NCBI RefSeq assembly: GCF_001685355.1
Contig: NZ_CP016438.1
Coordinates: 2,480,001 to 2,544,000 of the forward strand
DNA length: 64,000 nt
Direction of reading: 5' to 3'
Source: Streptomyces lincolnensis
Lineage (GTDB): Bacteria > Actinomycetota > Actinomycetes > Streptomycetales > Streptomycetaceae
Made by a program: the position numbers and the translations under genes. Of this stretch, positions 32,028 to 39,992 are shown piece by piece. The notes beneath the pieces were generated by a model. It made no database searches, was not told the DNA's origin, and worked only from the letters and a program-made list of their open reading frames with translations. Numbering within the stretch: the first letter of the stretch is position 1; each line of letters starts with the position of its first letter.

Positions 32028-32447
32028 ATGGACATGGCAGGCACGGGCGGCGGGCGTCCCAGCATCTACCCGACCCTGACCTACACGGACGCGAAGGCGG
32101 CCATCCGGCAGCTCACGGAGGCCTTCGGCTTCACGGAACTGTCCGTGTACGAGGGCGAGGACGGCATGGTGGTGCACGCCGAACTGGTGCAGGGCAACGG
32201 CGCGGTGATGCTCGGCTCCAAGGGCACCGGCAGCGCCTACGACAAGACGATGAAGGAAGCGGGCCCGACCGGGGTGTACGTCGTCGTGGACGATGTCGAC
32301 GCACACCACCAGCGGGCCGTGGAACACGGCGCGGAGATCCTCATGCCCCCGACGGACCAGGACTACGGCTCACGGGACTACATGGCCCGCGACGCCGAGG
32401 GCAATGTCTGGAGCTTCGGCACCTACGCCCCGGAGATAGGGGCGTAG
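32028..32447 (+). CDS. VOC-superfamily (glyoxalase/bleomycin-resistance-like) protein
   Basis: This protein of about 139 residues is a single vicinal-oxygen-chelate domain: PTLTYTDAKAAIRQLTEAFGF at the start, a central VVHAELVQGNGAVMLGS, then VYVVVDDVDAHHQRAVEHGA and YMARDAEGNVWSFGTY. Metal ligands typical of such folds (His in VVHAEL, Glu/Asp near the end) are present but specificity is unknown. It is cytoplasmic. Starts at GTG 32025, ATG 32028 and ATG 32034 share the ribosome binding site GAGGGAG and cannot be separated. It is convergent with the 492-residue gene after 7 bases. Confidence 0.8.
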   Translation: MDMAGTGGGRPSIYPTLTYTDAKAAIRQLTEAFGFTELSVYEGEDGMVVHAELVQGNGAVMLGSKGTGSAYDKTMKEAGPTGVYVVVDDVDAHHQRAVEHGAEILMPPTDQDYGSRDYMARDAEGNVWSFGTYAPEIGA

Positions 32448-32454
32448 CGGGCCG

Positions 32455-33933
32455 TCAGCTTCCCCCGGTGTGCACCTGGAAGGCGGCCCGGCGGACGGCC
32501 TTGGCCAGGGCCGGGTCGGGGTGCGCGGCGGCGAGTGCGACCAGGACCTGCACCGTGCGGGGGTGGCCGACGGCGCGCACCTCGTCGAGGAGGGCGGGGA
32601 CGGTCGGCTGGAGGGCGGACTCCAGGTGCCGGACCAGCATCGGGGCCTCGCCGTGGTCGGCGACCGCGGCCGCGGTGTCGACCCACAGCCAGGTGGCCTC
32701 CTCGCGGGTGAGGACCTCGTGGGCGTCCTCCGGATCGATCCCGTCGTGCTCGGCCAGCCACAGCAGGGCGTACGGCCGCAGCGTCGGCTCGTCGGCCACG
32801 GAGCGCACGTCGGGCTCGGCGGGGGCGCCGACGACCCGCAGGGCCTCGAAGGCGAGGCCGCGCAGCAGGGCGTCGTCACCGCGGGCGGCGTCGATCAGTT
32901 CGGTGACGGCGTTTCCGACGGGTCGGGCGGCGAGCCAGGCGCGGTACTCGGCACGGGCCGCGTTGGGGCGCAGTTGGGCGCAGCCGCGGAGCATGCCCTC
33001 GGCGGCCTGCTCGATGTTCCCGGCGGGGCTCTGGGCGGCCACGCAGATCTGCTCCAGCTTGACCCAGACCGCCCAGTTGCCGAGGGGGGTGAGTGTGGCC
33101 TGTCCGTCGCCGTAGGTGAGGGCGCCGACGGAGGCGAGGGCGCGCAGGGCCCAGTCGAGGAGGGGGGCGAGCGGGGCCTCGGGCTCGGGCCGCGGTGAGG
33201 CGTCGGACTCCGGCTGCGCGGAGGCGAGATGGAGCGCGGCGGGCGGCGCCGGGTCGGCCTCCGCGAGGGCCGGGTGGGCCGGTTCCGAGCGGGGACCGTA
33301 GGGGATCTCGCAGCGCTCGGTGCGCAGTTCGGTGACCCGTTGCTGAAGGAGGTCCAGCAACTGCTCCTCGGGCACGGGGCCGGCGGACAGCTGGAGGAAG
33401 GAGAGCACCTGGGGCATGGCCGAGACGACCTCGGCGACGGCGGCCGGCTCGTGGTCCGTGGGTTCCGGGTAGGCGAGCGACCAGGCGTCGAAGAGGGCGA
33501 CCCAGCCGCGCAGCACGGCGCTGTCGTCGCGGTTCCAGGCGCGCAGCCGCCAGCCGGGGCGGGCGCTGTCGCCGTGCACCTCGACGAGGCCGGCGAGACG
33601 GGCGGTGTCCCAGTCCGCGCGGATCTGAGCCGGCGTCAGGCCCAGTTCCGCGGCGGCCCGTTCGGCGGTGTCCTCGGAGAGCGTGCCTTTGCCGTCGGAG
33701 GTCGCGCCGTCCCGGCCGGGGTGGAGTGCGGCGTCCGCCCAGCGGGCGACACGGGCCGCGGCCGCCAGCCCGGAGCGCGCCATTCTGGCCAGTTCCGCGG
33801 GGGCCGGTGTGCCTTCCGGAGGCCGGGGCGCGGGGCGGCGTGGGCGCCGTTGGTTCACAGCTGAGGGAGCGGCGGCCAGGGGTCGCGGGCGGACGAGTCG
33901 AAGCCTGGAGTCGCGCGGGATACGGGACGTCAC
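32455..33933 (-). CDS. Conserved hypothetical protein, 492 residues
   Basis: I do not recognise a named family. The N-terminal 45 residues are Arg/Pro-rich. Residues about 80-120 look like a winged-helix module (TAERAAAELGLTPAQIRADWD, split as AAELGLTPAQIRADW and LAGLVEVHG). The middle contains an acidic low-complexity stretch (PEPEAPLAP). A second wing-like segment ends in TLTPLGNWAVW. The C-terminal 150 residues read as helical HEAT-like repeats (LLRGLAFEALRVVGAP, ALLWLAEHDGIDPEDAHE). GTG 33933 follows GGAAGA; upstream in-frame sequence lacks protein-like composition. It may be a DNA-binding or scaffold protein. Confidence 0.7.
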   Translation of the reverse strand: MTSRIPRDSRLRLVRPRPLAAAPSAVNQRRPRRPAPRPPEGTPAPAELARMARSGLAAAARVARWADAALHPGRDGATSDGKGTLSEDTAERAAAELGLTPAQIRADWDTARLAGLVEVHGDSARPGWRLRAWNRDDSAVLRGWVALFDAWSLAYPEPTDHEPAAVAEVVSAMPQVLSFLQLSAGPVPEEQLLDLLQQRVTELRTERCEIPYGPRSEPAHPALAEADPAPPAALHLASAQPESDASPRPEPEAPLAPLLDWALRALASVGALTYGDGQATLTPLGNWAVWVKLEQICVAAQSPAGNIEQAAEGMLRGCAQLRPNAARAEYRAWLAARPVGNAVTELIDAARGDDALLRGLAFEALRVVGAPAEPDVRSVADEPTLRPYALLWLAEHDGIDPEDAHEVLTREEATWLWVDTAAAVADHGEAPMLVRHLESALQPTVPALLDEVRAVGHPRTVQVLVALAAAHPDPALAKAVRRAAFQVHTGGS

Positions 33934-34133
33934 GGGTGCAGTCTTCCGGTTGACGGTCCGAAAACCCAAACGGAATGCCACGGCGGGCCGGGGGGACGGC
34001 CGGCGCCGGACCCTCACGGGGGGACGAAGTACGAGATCAGGCCAGTGGTACGGGGTTAAACGGAACCTTCGGGACCGGCTGTGGAGAGGGGCGACACCGA
34101 CGGGCGCGGGGAGCACGCGGGGGCGCGCGGGTG

Positions 34134-35270
34134 TCACATCAGGGGGGTCAGAAAACGGCGCAGGGCTTCCTCGTAGCCCCGCGGGTCGGCGTTCCACATG
34201 GCTCCGTGCGGGGCGTCGCGGACGGTGTGGAGGGCGACCCGGTTGGGGTGGGCGTCGGCGAGGCGGCGGGAGTGGGCCCAGGGAGCCACCCGGTCGTCCG
34301 GGCCGTGGATGATCAGGGTCGGCGCCATGGGGCGGTCGGGGGTGCCGGCCGCGGTCTCGGCGGCGGGACGGCGGCCGTACCTGCCGGTGCGGCCCTGCGC
34401 GGCGCGTACCGCCAGCGGGAGCAGGGCGCCGGGGGTGCGGCGGGCCGAGGCGAGGGCGCGCAGGGTGGTCTCCCAGCTGAGCACCGGGGAGTCCAGGATC
34501 AGACCCGAGACGCGGTCGCGCAGCTCCGAGTGGGCGGCGGCGCGCAGCGCCATGGTGGCGCCGGTGGACCAGCCGTGCAGGACGACCTGGCGGGCGCCGT
34601 TGTCGAGGGCGTACCGGATCGCGGCGTCCAGGTCCCGCCACTCGGTCTCGCCGAGGTGGTTCAGTCCGTCCCGCGGGCGGGGCGCGCCCGGGTCGCCGCG
34701 GTAGGCGAGGGCGAGCACCGGGAAGCCGTGGCGGTGCAGGAACTCCATGACGTTCATGGGGAGTTCGCGGGTCGCGCCCAGTCCGTGCACCGCGATCACC
34801 CAGGTGGCCCGCACACCGGGCACGAACCAGGCGGGCAGGGGGCCCAGTTCGCCGGGCACGTCGACGTCGGCGTGGTCCAGGCCGAGGGCGGTGGCCGGGT
34901 CGCCGACGTACAGGTTCGGGGTGAGCCGGACCTTGTCGCCGGGTTTCAGGGTGCCGTGGGTGACGCGTTCCAGGCGGCGTACGACGGTGTCGGCGGAGTG
35001 CGCCTCGGTGCCGAGGACGGCGCCGACGACCGCGTGCGAGCCGTCGCCGACGAGGCCGTAGGTGCCGGGGCGCAGGGCGGCCAGGTCGCGGGTGAGGGCG
35101 ATGCGGCCGGCCGCCGTGGAGTGCACGGTGAGCCGGGGTTCGGTGGGCAGGGGCCGGCCCGGCGTCGCCTTGAGCGCGGCGTTGCTGGCGAGCCGTCCGG
35201 CGGCGACGCTCGCCGCGCCGGCGGCCAGGGTCGCGGTGACGACAGCGGCTGTTGCTTTGACGGTGCGCAC
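34134..35270 (-). CDS. Membrane-anchored or secreted alpha/beta hydrolase
   Basis: This 378-residue protein has an N-terminal hydrophobic segment (residues 5-28, ATAAVVTATLAAGAASVAAG) that is a signal anchor or signal peptide. An extension of about 110 residues follows, then an alpha/beta hydrolase domain with VIAVHGLGATRE (oxyanion region), the nucleophile elbow GWSTG (Ser about 234), HGPDDRVAP (acid region) and DAPHGAMW (catalytic His). Substrate unknown; esterase or lipase-like activity is likely. GTG start at 35270. It is on the same strand as the unknown 492-residue gene, separated by 200 bases with no clear operator. Confidence 0.88.
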   Translation of the reverse strand: MRTVKATAAVVTATLAAGAASVAAGRLASNAALKATPGRPLPTEPRLTVHSTAAGRIALTRDLAALRPGTYGLVGDGSHAVVGAVLGTEAHSADTVVRRLERVTHGTLKPGDKVRLTPNLYVGDPATALGLDHADVDVPGELGPLPAWFVPGVRATWVIAVHGLGATRELPMNVMEFLHRHGFPVLALAYRGDPGAPRPRDGLNHLGETEWRDLDAAIRYALDNGARQVVLHGWSTGATMALRAAAHSELRDRVSGLILDSPVLSWETTLRALASARRTPGALLPLAVRAAQGRTGRYGRRPAAETAAGTPDRPMAPTLIIHGPDDRVAPWAHSRRLADAHPNRVALHTVRDAPHGAMWNADPRGYEEALRRFLTPLM

Positions 35271-35340
35271 CCGTCCAGTGTCCTGGCCGACCCGCCCACC
35301 GGCCAGCGGGAGGACGGCTCGGGGTGACGGGCCGCGGGGC

Positions 35341-36072
35341 TCAGCCGCGTTGGCCGTAGCCCCGCAGGCGCTCGCCCGCCTCCGCCACCTGGGTCTCGGA
35401 CAGCAAGGAGGGGGTCAGGCCCGGGACGGAGGAGGCCGTGAGCCACAGGCGGCACATCCACTCCAGCTGGGCGGTGCGGTCGAAGGCCTGGTCGAGGGTG
35501 GCGCCGTGGGTGAGGGTGCCGTGGTTCTGGAGGAGACAGCCGGAGCGGTCGGCGAGGGCGTGGAGCATGTTCTCGGCCAACTCGTCGGTGCCGTATGTGG
35601 CATAGGGGGCGACCCGGACGGCGCCACCGAGCGCGCCGGACATGTAGTGGATCGCCGGGAGCTCCGGGACGAGCGTCGAGACGGCGGTGGCGTGCACGGC
35701 GTGGGTGTGGACGACGGCGCGGGCGTCGGTGGTGCGGTAGACGGCGAGATGCATGGGCAGTTCGCTGGTGGGGACGAGCGTGCCGAGCACCTGCCGGCCG
35801 TCGAGGTCGACGCCGGTGATGTCGTCCGGGGCGAGCCGGTCGTAGGGGACGCCCGACGGGGTGACCAGCACGGTGTCGTCGACGCGGGCGGAGACGTTGC
35901 CCGAGGTGCCGACGACCAGGCCGTCGGACACGGTCCGGCGGGCCGTCGCGACGAGCGCCTCCCAGGCGTGCGCCTCCTCGGGGCGCACACGCCTTCCACG
36001 CGGCTCCCCCACATCCTGCGCACTCTCCCGGACGCCTCGCGCGCCCCCCGCGTCCCGCTGCTCCTCGGCCAT
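35341..36072 (-). CDS. Class II aldolase/adducin family protein (fuculose-phosphate aldolase-like)
   Basis: This 243-residue protein has the zinc-dependent class II aldolase pattern: GTSGNVSARV (phosphate loop), TSELPMHLAVYR (catalytic Glu), VHTHAVHATA (two zinc His) and NHGTLTHG (third His). It resembles L-fuculose-1-phosphate or methylthioribulose-phosphate-type enzymes; the exact substrate is unknown. ATG 36072 gives a charged leader (EEQRDAGG) before the domain. It is divergent from the lysozyme gene across 196 bases. Confidence 0.85.
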   Translation of the reverse strand: MAEEQRDAGGARGVRESAQDVGEPRGRRVRPEEAHAWEALVATARRTVSDGLVVGTSGNVSARVDDTVLVTPSGVPYDRLAPDDITGVDLDGRQVLGTLVPTSELPMHLAVYRTTDARAVVHTHAVHATAVSTLVPELPAIHYMSGALGGAVRVAPYATYGTDELAENMLHALADRSGCLLQNHGTLTHGATLDQAFDRTAQLEWMCRLWLTASSVPGLTPSLLSETQVAEAGERLRGYGQRG

Positions 36073-36268
36073 GCCGCGATCCTGCCAGGGAGGCCGTCGA
36101 CCCGCTGCCGGGCGGGGGCACTTCAGGCCGGAACCGACGTCTCCGAAAGAGCACATATGGGCATACATGGGCCTCTTCGATCACTTGGCCTGGGATCATC
36201 CGGGATTCGATGATCTTCCAGTAACCTCTGGGAGATTTGTCGTGCACGTAGCCATTCCGGGGGGACAT

Positions 36269-37018
36269 ATGGCCCGTGATCGCAATCCGTCCCGCCGTCA
36301 CAGCCGCGCGTTGGCCGCGTCCGTGGCGGCGCTCACCGTCGGGGGCATCGCCCTCGCCGAGACACCGGCCTCGGCGGCGAGCCTGCCGAAGGGGCACGAC
36401 GTCTCTTCCCACCAGAAGAACGTCGACTGGCAGAAGACCAAGTCGAAAGGCGCCAGGTTCGTCTACGTCAAGGCGACCGAGTCCCACACCTATCGCAACC
36501 CGTACTTCGCGCAGCAGTACAACGGAGCGCGTGAGGTGGGCATCGTCCGCGGGGCCTACCACTTCGCCCTGCCGAACAGATCCTCGGGCAAGAGCCAGGC
36601 GGCGCACTTCGTACGCAACGGCGGCGCCTGGAGCGCGGACGGATGGACGCTGCCGCCCGCGCTCGACATCGAGTACAACCCGTACGACAAGAAGCACAAG
36701 TGCTACGGCCTGAGCACGGCGGAGATGGTCGGCTGGATCAAGTCGTTCAGCGGCGAGGTGAAGCGGCTGACCGGCCGCCGTCCGGTGATCTACACGACCA
36801 CCCACTGGTGGAACACCTGCACCGGAAGCAGCCGGGCCTTCGGCTCGAACCACGCGCTGTGGGTGGCCCGTTACGGCTCCGCGAGCACGGGAGCGCTGCC
36901 GGCCGGCTGGTCGTTCTGGACCATCTGGCAGCACGACAACAGCGGCAGCCTGCCGGGCGACCAGAACGTCTTCAACGGATCCCAGGCCCAGCTGAGGAAG
37001 TTCGCCAAGGGTTCCTGA
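36269..37018 (+). CDS. Secreted GH25 lysozyme (N,O-diacetylmuramidase family)
   Basis: This 249-residue protein has a signal peptide (about residues 1-37, ending ASA) followed by a single GH25 domain. Catalytic positions are Asp44 in GHDVSSHQ and the DxE pair Asp133/Glu135 in ALDIEYN. Tyr and Trp residues lining the groove (AYHFALP, SFWTIWQHD) are conserved. It cleaves peptidoglycan beta-1,4 bonds, for own-wall remodelling or attack on other bacteria. The start ATG is close to CCGGGGGGAC. No binding domain is attached. The single-gene context argues against a prophage origin. Three GATC sites lie in its upstream region. Confidence 0.92.
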   Translation: MARDRNPSRRHSRALAASVAALTVGGIALAETPASAASLPKGHDVSSHQKNVDWQKTKSKGARFVYVKATESHTYRNPYFAQQYNGAREVGIVRGAYHFALPNRSSGKSQAAHFVRNGGAWSADGWTLPPALDIEYNPYDKKHKCYGLSTAEMVGWIKSFSGEVKRLTGRRPVIYTTTHWWNTCTGSSRAFGSNHALWVARYGSASTGALPAGWSFWTIWQHDNSGSLPGDQNVFNGSQAQLRKFAKGS

Positions 37019-37102
37019 CCGCGCGACGGGCGGGCCGCACGTTCCGCTTGGCGTCCCGCGGAGGGACAACCGCCGATTCCATACACCGTGCGGTCCGCCT
37101 CA

Positions 37103-37139
37103 GTTCACCTTCCGTTCATTCAGGTTGCTTACGTTCATC
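37103..37139 (+). promoter_or_regulatory. PHO box (PhoP-binding direct repeats) upstream of the PiT gene
   Basis: GTTCACC at 37103-37109 and GTTCATT at 37114-37120 are exactly 11 bases apart, the spacing of Streptomyces PhoP direct-repeat units. A third GTTCATC occurs at 37133. The first seven-base unit is identical to the consensus. The box lies 33-69 bases upstream of the transporter start. Confidence 0.75.
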
Positions 37140-37171
37140 CAGCCAATGACTTCGAACGATTGCCTGGGTAA

Positions 37172-38407
37172 ATGGAAAACTTCTCGCTGATCCTCGCGAT
37201 TGTGGTAGTAACCGCACTTGCGTTCGATTTCACGAACGGTTTCCACGACACCGCCAACGCGATGGCCACGACCATCTCGACCGGCGCGCTCAAGCCCAAG
37301 GTCGCGGTGGCCATGTCCGCCGTGCTCAACCTTGTAGGCGCCTTCCTCTCGGTGGAGGTCGCCAACACGATCTCCAAGGGTCTCGTCGACGAGAGCGGCA
37401 TCCGTCCCGAGGTCATCTTCGCCGCCCTGGTCGGCGCGATCCTCTGGAACCTGCTGACCTGGCTGGTCGGGCTTCCCTCCAGTTCCTCGCACGCCCTCAT
37501 GGGCGGTCTGATCGGCGCCACCATCGCCTCGGCGGGCATGGGCGCGGTCCACGGTGACGTGCTGGTCACCAAGGTCCTGATCCCGGCGATCGCGGCCCCG
37601 ATCGTCGCGGGCCTGGCGGCGATGCTCGCGACCAGGCTGTCGTACTCGCTGGGCAGGAAGGCCGACGGGAAGGCCGCCGCGAAGGGCTACCGCACCGGCC
37701 AGATCGCCTCGGCCGGCCTGGTCTCCCTCGCCCACGGCACGAACGACGCGCAGAAGACGATGGGCATCATCACCCTCGCCCTGGTCGCCGGCGGCGCCGT
37801 CGCCCCCGACTCCGACCCGCCCATGTGGGTCATCCTCAGCGCGGGTATCGCCATCGCGCTCGGCACCTACCTCGGCGGCTGGCGCATCATCCGCACCATG
37901 GGCAAGGGCCTGACCGACCTCCAGCCGCAGCAGGGCTTCGCCGCCCAGACCAGCGCGGCGACGGTCATCCTGGCCTCCTCCCACCTCGGCTTCTCCCTCT
38001 CCACCACGCACTCCGTCTCCGGCGCGGTGATGGGCGCGGGGCTCGGCCGCAAGGGCGGGGTGGTCCGCTGGTCGACCGCGACCCGGATGTTCGTGGCCTG
38101 GGGCCTGACCCTGCCGGCGGCCGCGCTGGTGGGCGCGCTCGCCGAGTACGTGACGGGCTTCGGCGCGTGGGGCACGGCCGTCGTCGCCGTCTTCCTGATC
38201 GCCTCCAGCGCCGCGATCTGGAAGGTCTCCCGGCGCGAGGTCGTCGACCACACCAACGTCTGCGACACCGACGAGACGCCCGGCGTGGTGACCACCGCGA
38301 TCGCCGCCGTGACCCCGCCGCCCGCGGGCACGGTGACCGAGGACCTCACGGCCACCATCCCCGCCCCCACGGCCGACGCCGCCCCGTCGACCGCGACCAC
38401 CGTCTGA
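37172..38407 (+). CDS. PiT-family inorganic phosphate transporter
   Basis: This 411-residue membrane protein has about ten helices and the PiT signature repeats: DFTNGFHDTANAMAT in the first half and SLAHGTNDAQKTMGI in the second. The C-terminal 55 residues are a hydrophilic Thr/Pro/Ala-rich tail. It imports phosphate driven by cations. A PHO box precedes it. Position and sequence match S. coelicolor PitH2 (SCO1845), which literature I recall describes as PhoP-controlled. A 73-residue membrane protein is cotranscribed downstream. The ATG has a weak ribosome binding site. Confidence 0.92.
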   Translation: MENFSLILAIVVVTALAFDFTNGFHDTANAMATTISTGALKPKVAVAMSAVLNLVGAFLSVEVANTISKGLVDESGIRPEVIFAALVGAILWNLLTWLVGLPSSSSHALMGGLIGATIASAGMGAVHGDVLVTKVLIPAIAAPIVAGLAAMLATRLSYSLGRKADGKAAAKGYRTGQIASAGLVSLAHGTNDAQKTMGIITLALVAGGAVAPDSDPPMWVILSAGIAIALGTYLGGWRIIRTMGKGLTDLQPQQGFAAQTSAATVILASSHLGFSLSTTHSVSGAVMGAGLGRKGGVVRWSTATRMFVAWGLTLPAAALVGALAEYVTGFGAWGTAVVAVFLIASSAAIWKVSRREVVDHTNVCDTDETPGVVTTAIAAVTPPPAGTVTEDLTATIPAPTADAAPSTATTV

Positions 38408-38461
38408 GCCCGGCCCGCCCGGTCAAGCCCGGTCCCGTCCGGCTGAGAAGGAAGTAGAAGC

Positions 38462-38683
38462 ATGAAGATCGACTGGGAAGCGCTCGGCTCCGTCTTCGGT
38501 GTCAGCCTCGTCGTCACCGTGGCCCTCGTGGCCCTGTTCACCCTCGGCATCATGGGCCTCTCCCGCCAGGAGCGGGCCACCGCTCAGGGCGGCTCCGCGG
38601 CCCTGGCCGTGACGGGCGCCTACGCCTGCTTCGCCGCGTGCACGGCGGCGGTGGCGTACGGGATCTATCTGATCGTGGCCTGA
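38462..38683 (+). CDS. Small two-helix membrane protein downstream of PiT
   Basis: This 73-residue protein has two transmembrane segments at about residues 12-33 and 49-71 separated by a cytoplasmic-type loop (LSRQERATAQGGS). The ATG follows GAGAAGGAAG at optimal distance. It lies 54 bases after the phosphate transporter and before a strong terminator, so it belongs to the same transcript. Small proteins of this sort accompany PiT transporters in Streptomyces; their function is unknown. Confidence 0.8.
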   Translation: MKIDWEALGSVFGVSLVVTVALVALFTLGIMGLSRQERATAQGGSAALAVTGAYACFAACTAAVAYGIYLIVA

Positions 38684-38702
38684 GGCCGCACTCCTCAAGC
38701 CT

Positions 38703-38739
38703 CCGGGCGGGCCCGGGACTTCGGTCCCGGCCCGCCCGG
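38703..38739 (+). terminator. Terminator with UUCG loop after the PiT operon
   Basis: CCGGGCGGGCC and GGCCCGCCCGG, together with GGGAC/GTCCC, form a 16-pair stem with one bulged C and the stable tetraloop TTCG. It lies just after the small membrane protein gene and before the cobalamin riboswitch. Confidence 0.8.
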
Positions 38740-38821
38740 TCGGCGTTCTCCGGCACCGCGATGTGGGGTTGTCCACACTCCGCTCCCGCAGGTCAACGGC
38801 AAGTTGACTGCCCTTCCAACC

Positions 38822-38945
38822 CCGTGGTGGACTGCCGGAGCCAATGCGACGGCAGGAGAGGAAGCCGGTGTGAGTCCGGCGCGGTCCCGCCACTGTCACC
38901 GGGGTAGGAAGCCCCGGGAGCCAGGAACTCTCGCCGTCGGTCTCG
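38822..38945 (+). ncRNA. Cobalamin (B12) riboswitch
   Basis: The conserved core is present in order: AGGAAGCCGGTGTGAGTCCG (38859 onward), then GCGGTCCCGCCACTGT and the B12-box-type AGCCAGGAACTC (38919-38930). A hairpin CTGCCG/CGGCAG precedes the core. These match the cobalamin aptamer consensus in which adenosylcobalamin binding reduces downstream gene expression. It precedes the cobD operon, as expected. The 5' boundary is approximate. No T-run terminator follows, so control is likely at translation initiation or through Rho. Confidence 0.93.
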
Positions 38946-38986
38946 TCGAACCAGGGCGTGGACACCCTGAGTGAGGACATATCGCC

Positions 38987-39046
38987 ATGCTCGGCTGCCG
39001 CTTGAGTCGTACCACCCGCACCCTGTCTGTGACAGCGGTCGGCTGA
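38987..39046 (+). CDS. Possible 19-residue leader peptide between riboswitch and cobD
   Basis: A 20-codon frame starts with ATG at 38987, preceded by GTGAGGAC 10 bases upstream. It encodes MLGCRLSRTTRTLSVTAVG and stops 4 bases before the cobD ATG. cobD itself has no ribosome binding site, so coupling through this frame could be how the riboswitch controls cobD translation. It could also be chance: the frame is short and has no recognised homologue. Confidence 0.3.
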   Translation: MLGCRLSRTTRTLSVTAVG

Positions 39047-39050
39047 GTCC

Positions 39051-39992
39051 ATGCGTGCCGATCGCGTCTTCGCGTACGGCGCCACTGTCGGCCTCCTCGG
39101 TGACCTGCTCCTCGGCGATCCACGCCGCGGGCATCCGGTCGCCGTGTTCGGGCGGGCCGCGGGTGCCGTGGAGCGGGTGATGTGGCGTGACCACCGCGGG
39201 TGGGGCGCGCTGCACACCGTCGTGTGCGCCGGTGGCGCCGCCGCGCTCGGGGCCGTGGCGGCCCGTGCCGTACGCCGCTCCCCCGCCGCTTCCGTCGCCC
39301 TCACCGGTGCCGCCACCTGGGCCGTGGTCGGCGGGACGTCACTCGCCCGGGAGGCCCGGCTCATCGGGCGTACCCTCCAGGCGGGGGACGTCGAGGCGGC
39401 CCGGGAGCGGCTGCCGCATCTGTGCGGACGGGATCCGCAGGCCCTCGACGCCGACGGGATCGCGCGGGCGGTCGTGGAGTCCGTGGCCGAGAACACCTCC
39501 GACGCCGTCGTGGGCGCGCTCGTGTGGGGCGCCGTCGCCGGGGTGCCGGGGTTGCTCGGGTTCCGGGCCGTGAACACGCTCGACGCGATGGTCGGGCACA
39601 AGTCGCCCCGCTACCGCCGCTTCGGGTGGGCCTCGGCACGGCTCGACGACCTCGCCGGGTGGCCGGGGGCGCGGCTGACCGCCGTACTCGCCGCCCTCGC
39701 CGGGGACGATCCCCGAGGTGCCGTGCGGGCCTGGCGTCGGGACGCCCGCAGGCATCCGAGCCCCAACGCCGGTCCGGTGGAGGCCTCGTTCGCGGGGGCT
39801 CTCGGGGTGCGGCTGGGCGGCACCCTGTCGTACGGGGGCCGGGTCGAGCACCGGCCGGTGCTCAACACCGAAGGGCGGGCCGTCGTCCGGGACGACATCG
39901 AGCGGGCCGTACGACTCTCCCGTCGCGTCGGGCTGCTGGCCCTCGGGGCCGGCGTCGCCGGGCGGCTTCTCACCAGGGGGCGGGTCCGATGA
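39051..39992 (+). CDS. cobD: Adenosylcobinamide-phosphate synthase (CobD/CbiB)
   Basis: This 313-residue membrane enzyme attaches aminopropanol (or its phosphate) to adenosylcobyric acid. It shows the family start LLGDLLLGDPRRGHPVAVFG, the conserved ESVAENTSDAVVGALVWG (about residues 143-160), AVNTLDAMVGHKSPRYRRFG, and HPSPNAGPVEASFAGALGV in the C-terminal half. It lies directly after the riboswitch and a possible leader frame. Its TGA overlaps the cobQ ATG. First enzyme gene of a seven-gene overlapping operon. Confidence 0.93.
   Translation: MRADRVFAYGATVGLLGDLLLGDPRRGHPVAVFGRAAGAVERVMWRDHRGWGALHTVVCAGGAAALGAVAARAVRRSPAASVALTGAATWAVVGGTSLAREARLIGRTLQAGDVEAARERLPHLCGRDPQALDADGIARAVVESVAENTSDAVVGALVWGAVAGVPGLLGFRAVNTLDAMVGHKSPRYRRFGWASARLDDLAGWPGARLTAVLAALAGDDPRGAVRAWRRDARRHPSPNAGPVEASFAGALGVRLGGTLSYGGRVEHRPVLNTEGRAVVRDDIERAVRLSRRVGLLALGAGVAGRLLTRGRVR

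Noticed and set aside
36269..37018. GH25 lysozyme as a sign of a prophage
   Set aside because: It has its own signal peptide, no holin or structural phage genes nearby, and core-type neighbours on both sides.
38804..38833. TTGACT-18-TGGACT as the promoter of the cobD riboswitch transcript
   Set aside because: The predicted start would fall around 38840 and cut into the hairpin that precedes the aptamer core, so I do not assign it.
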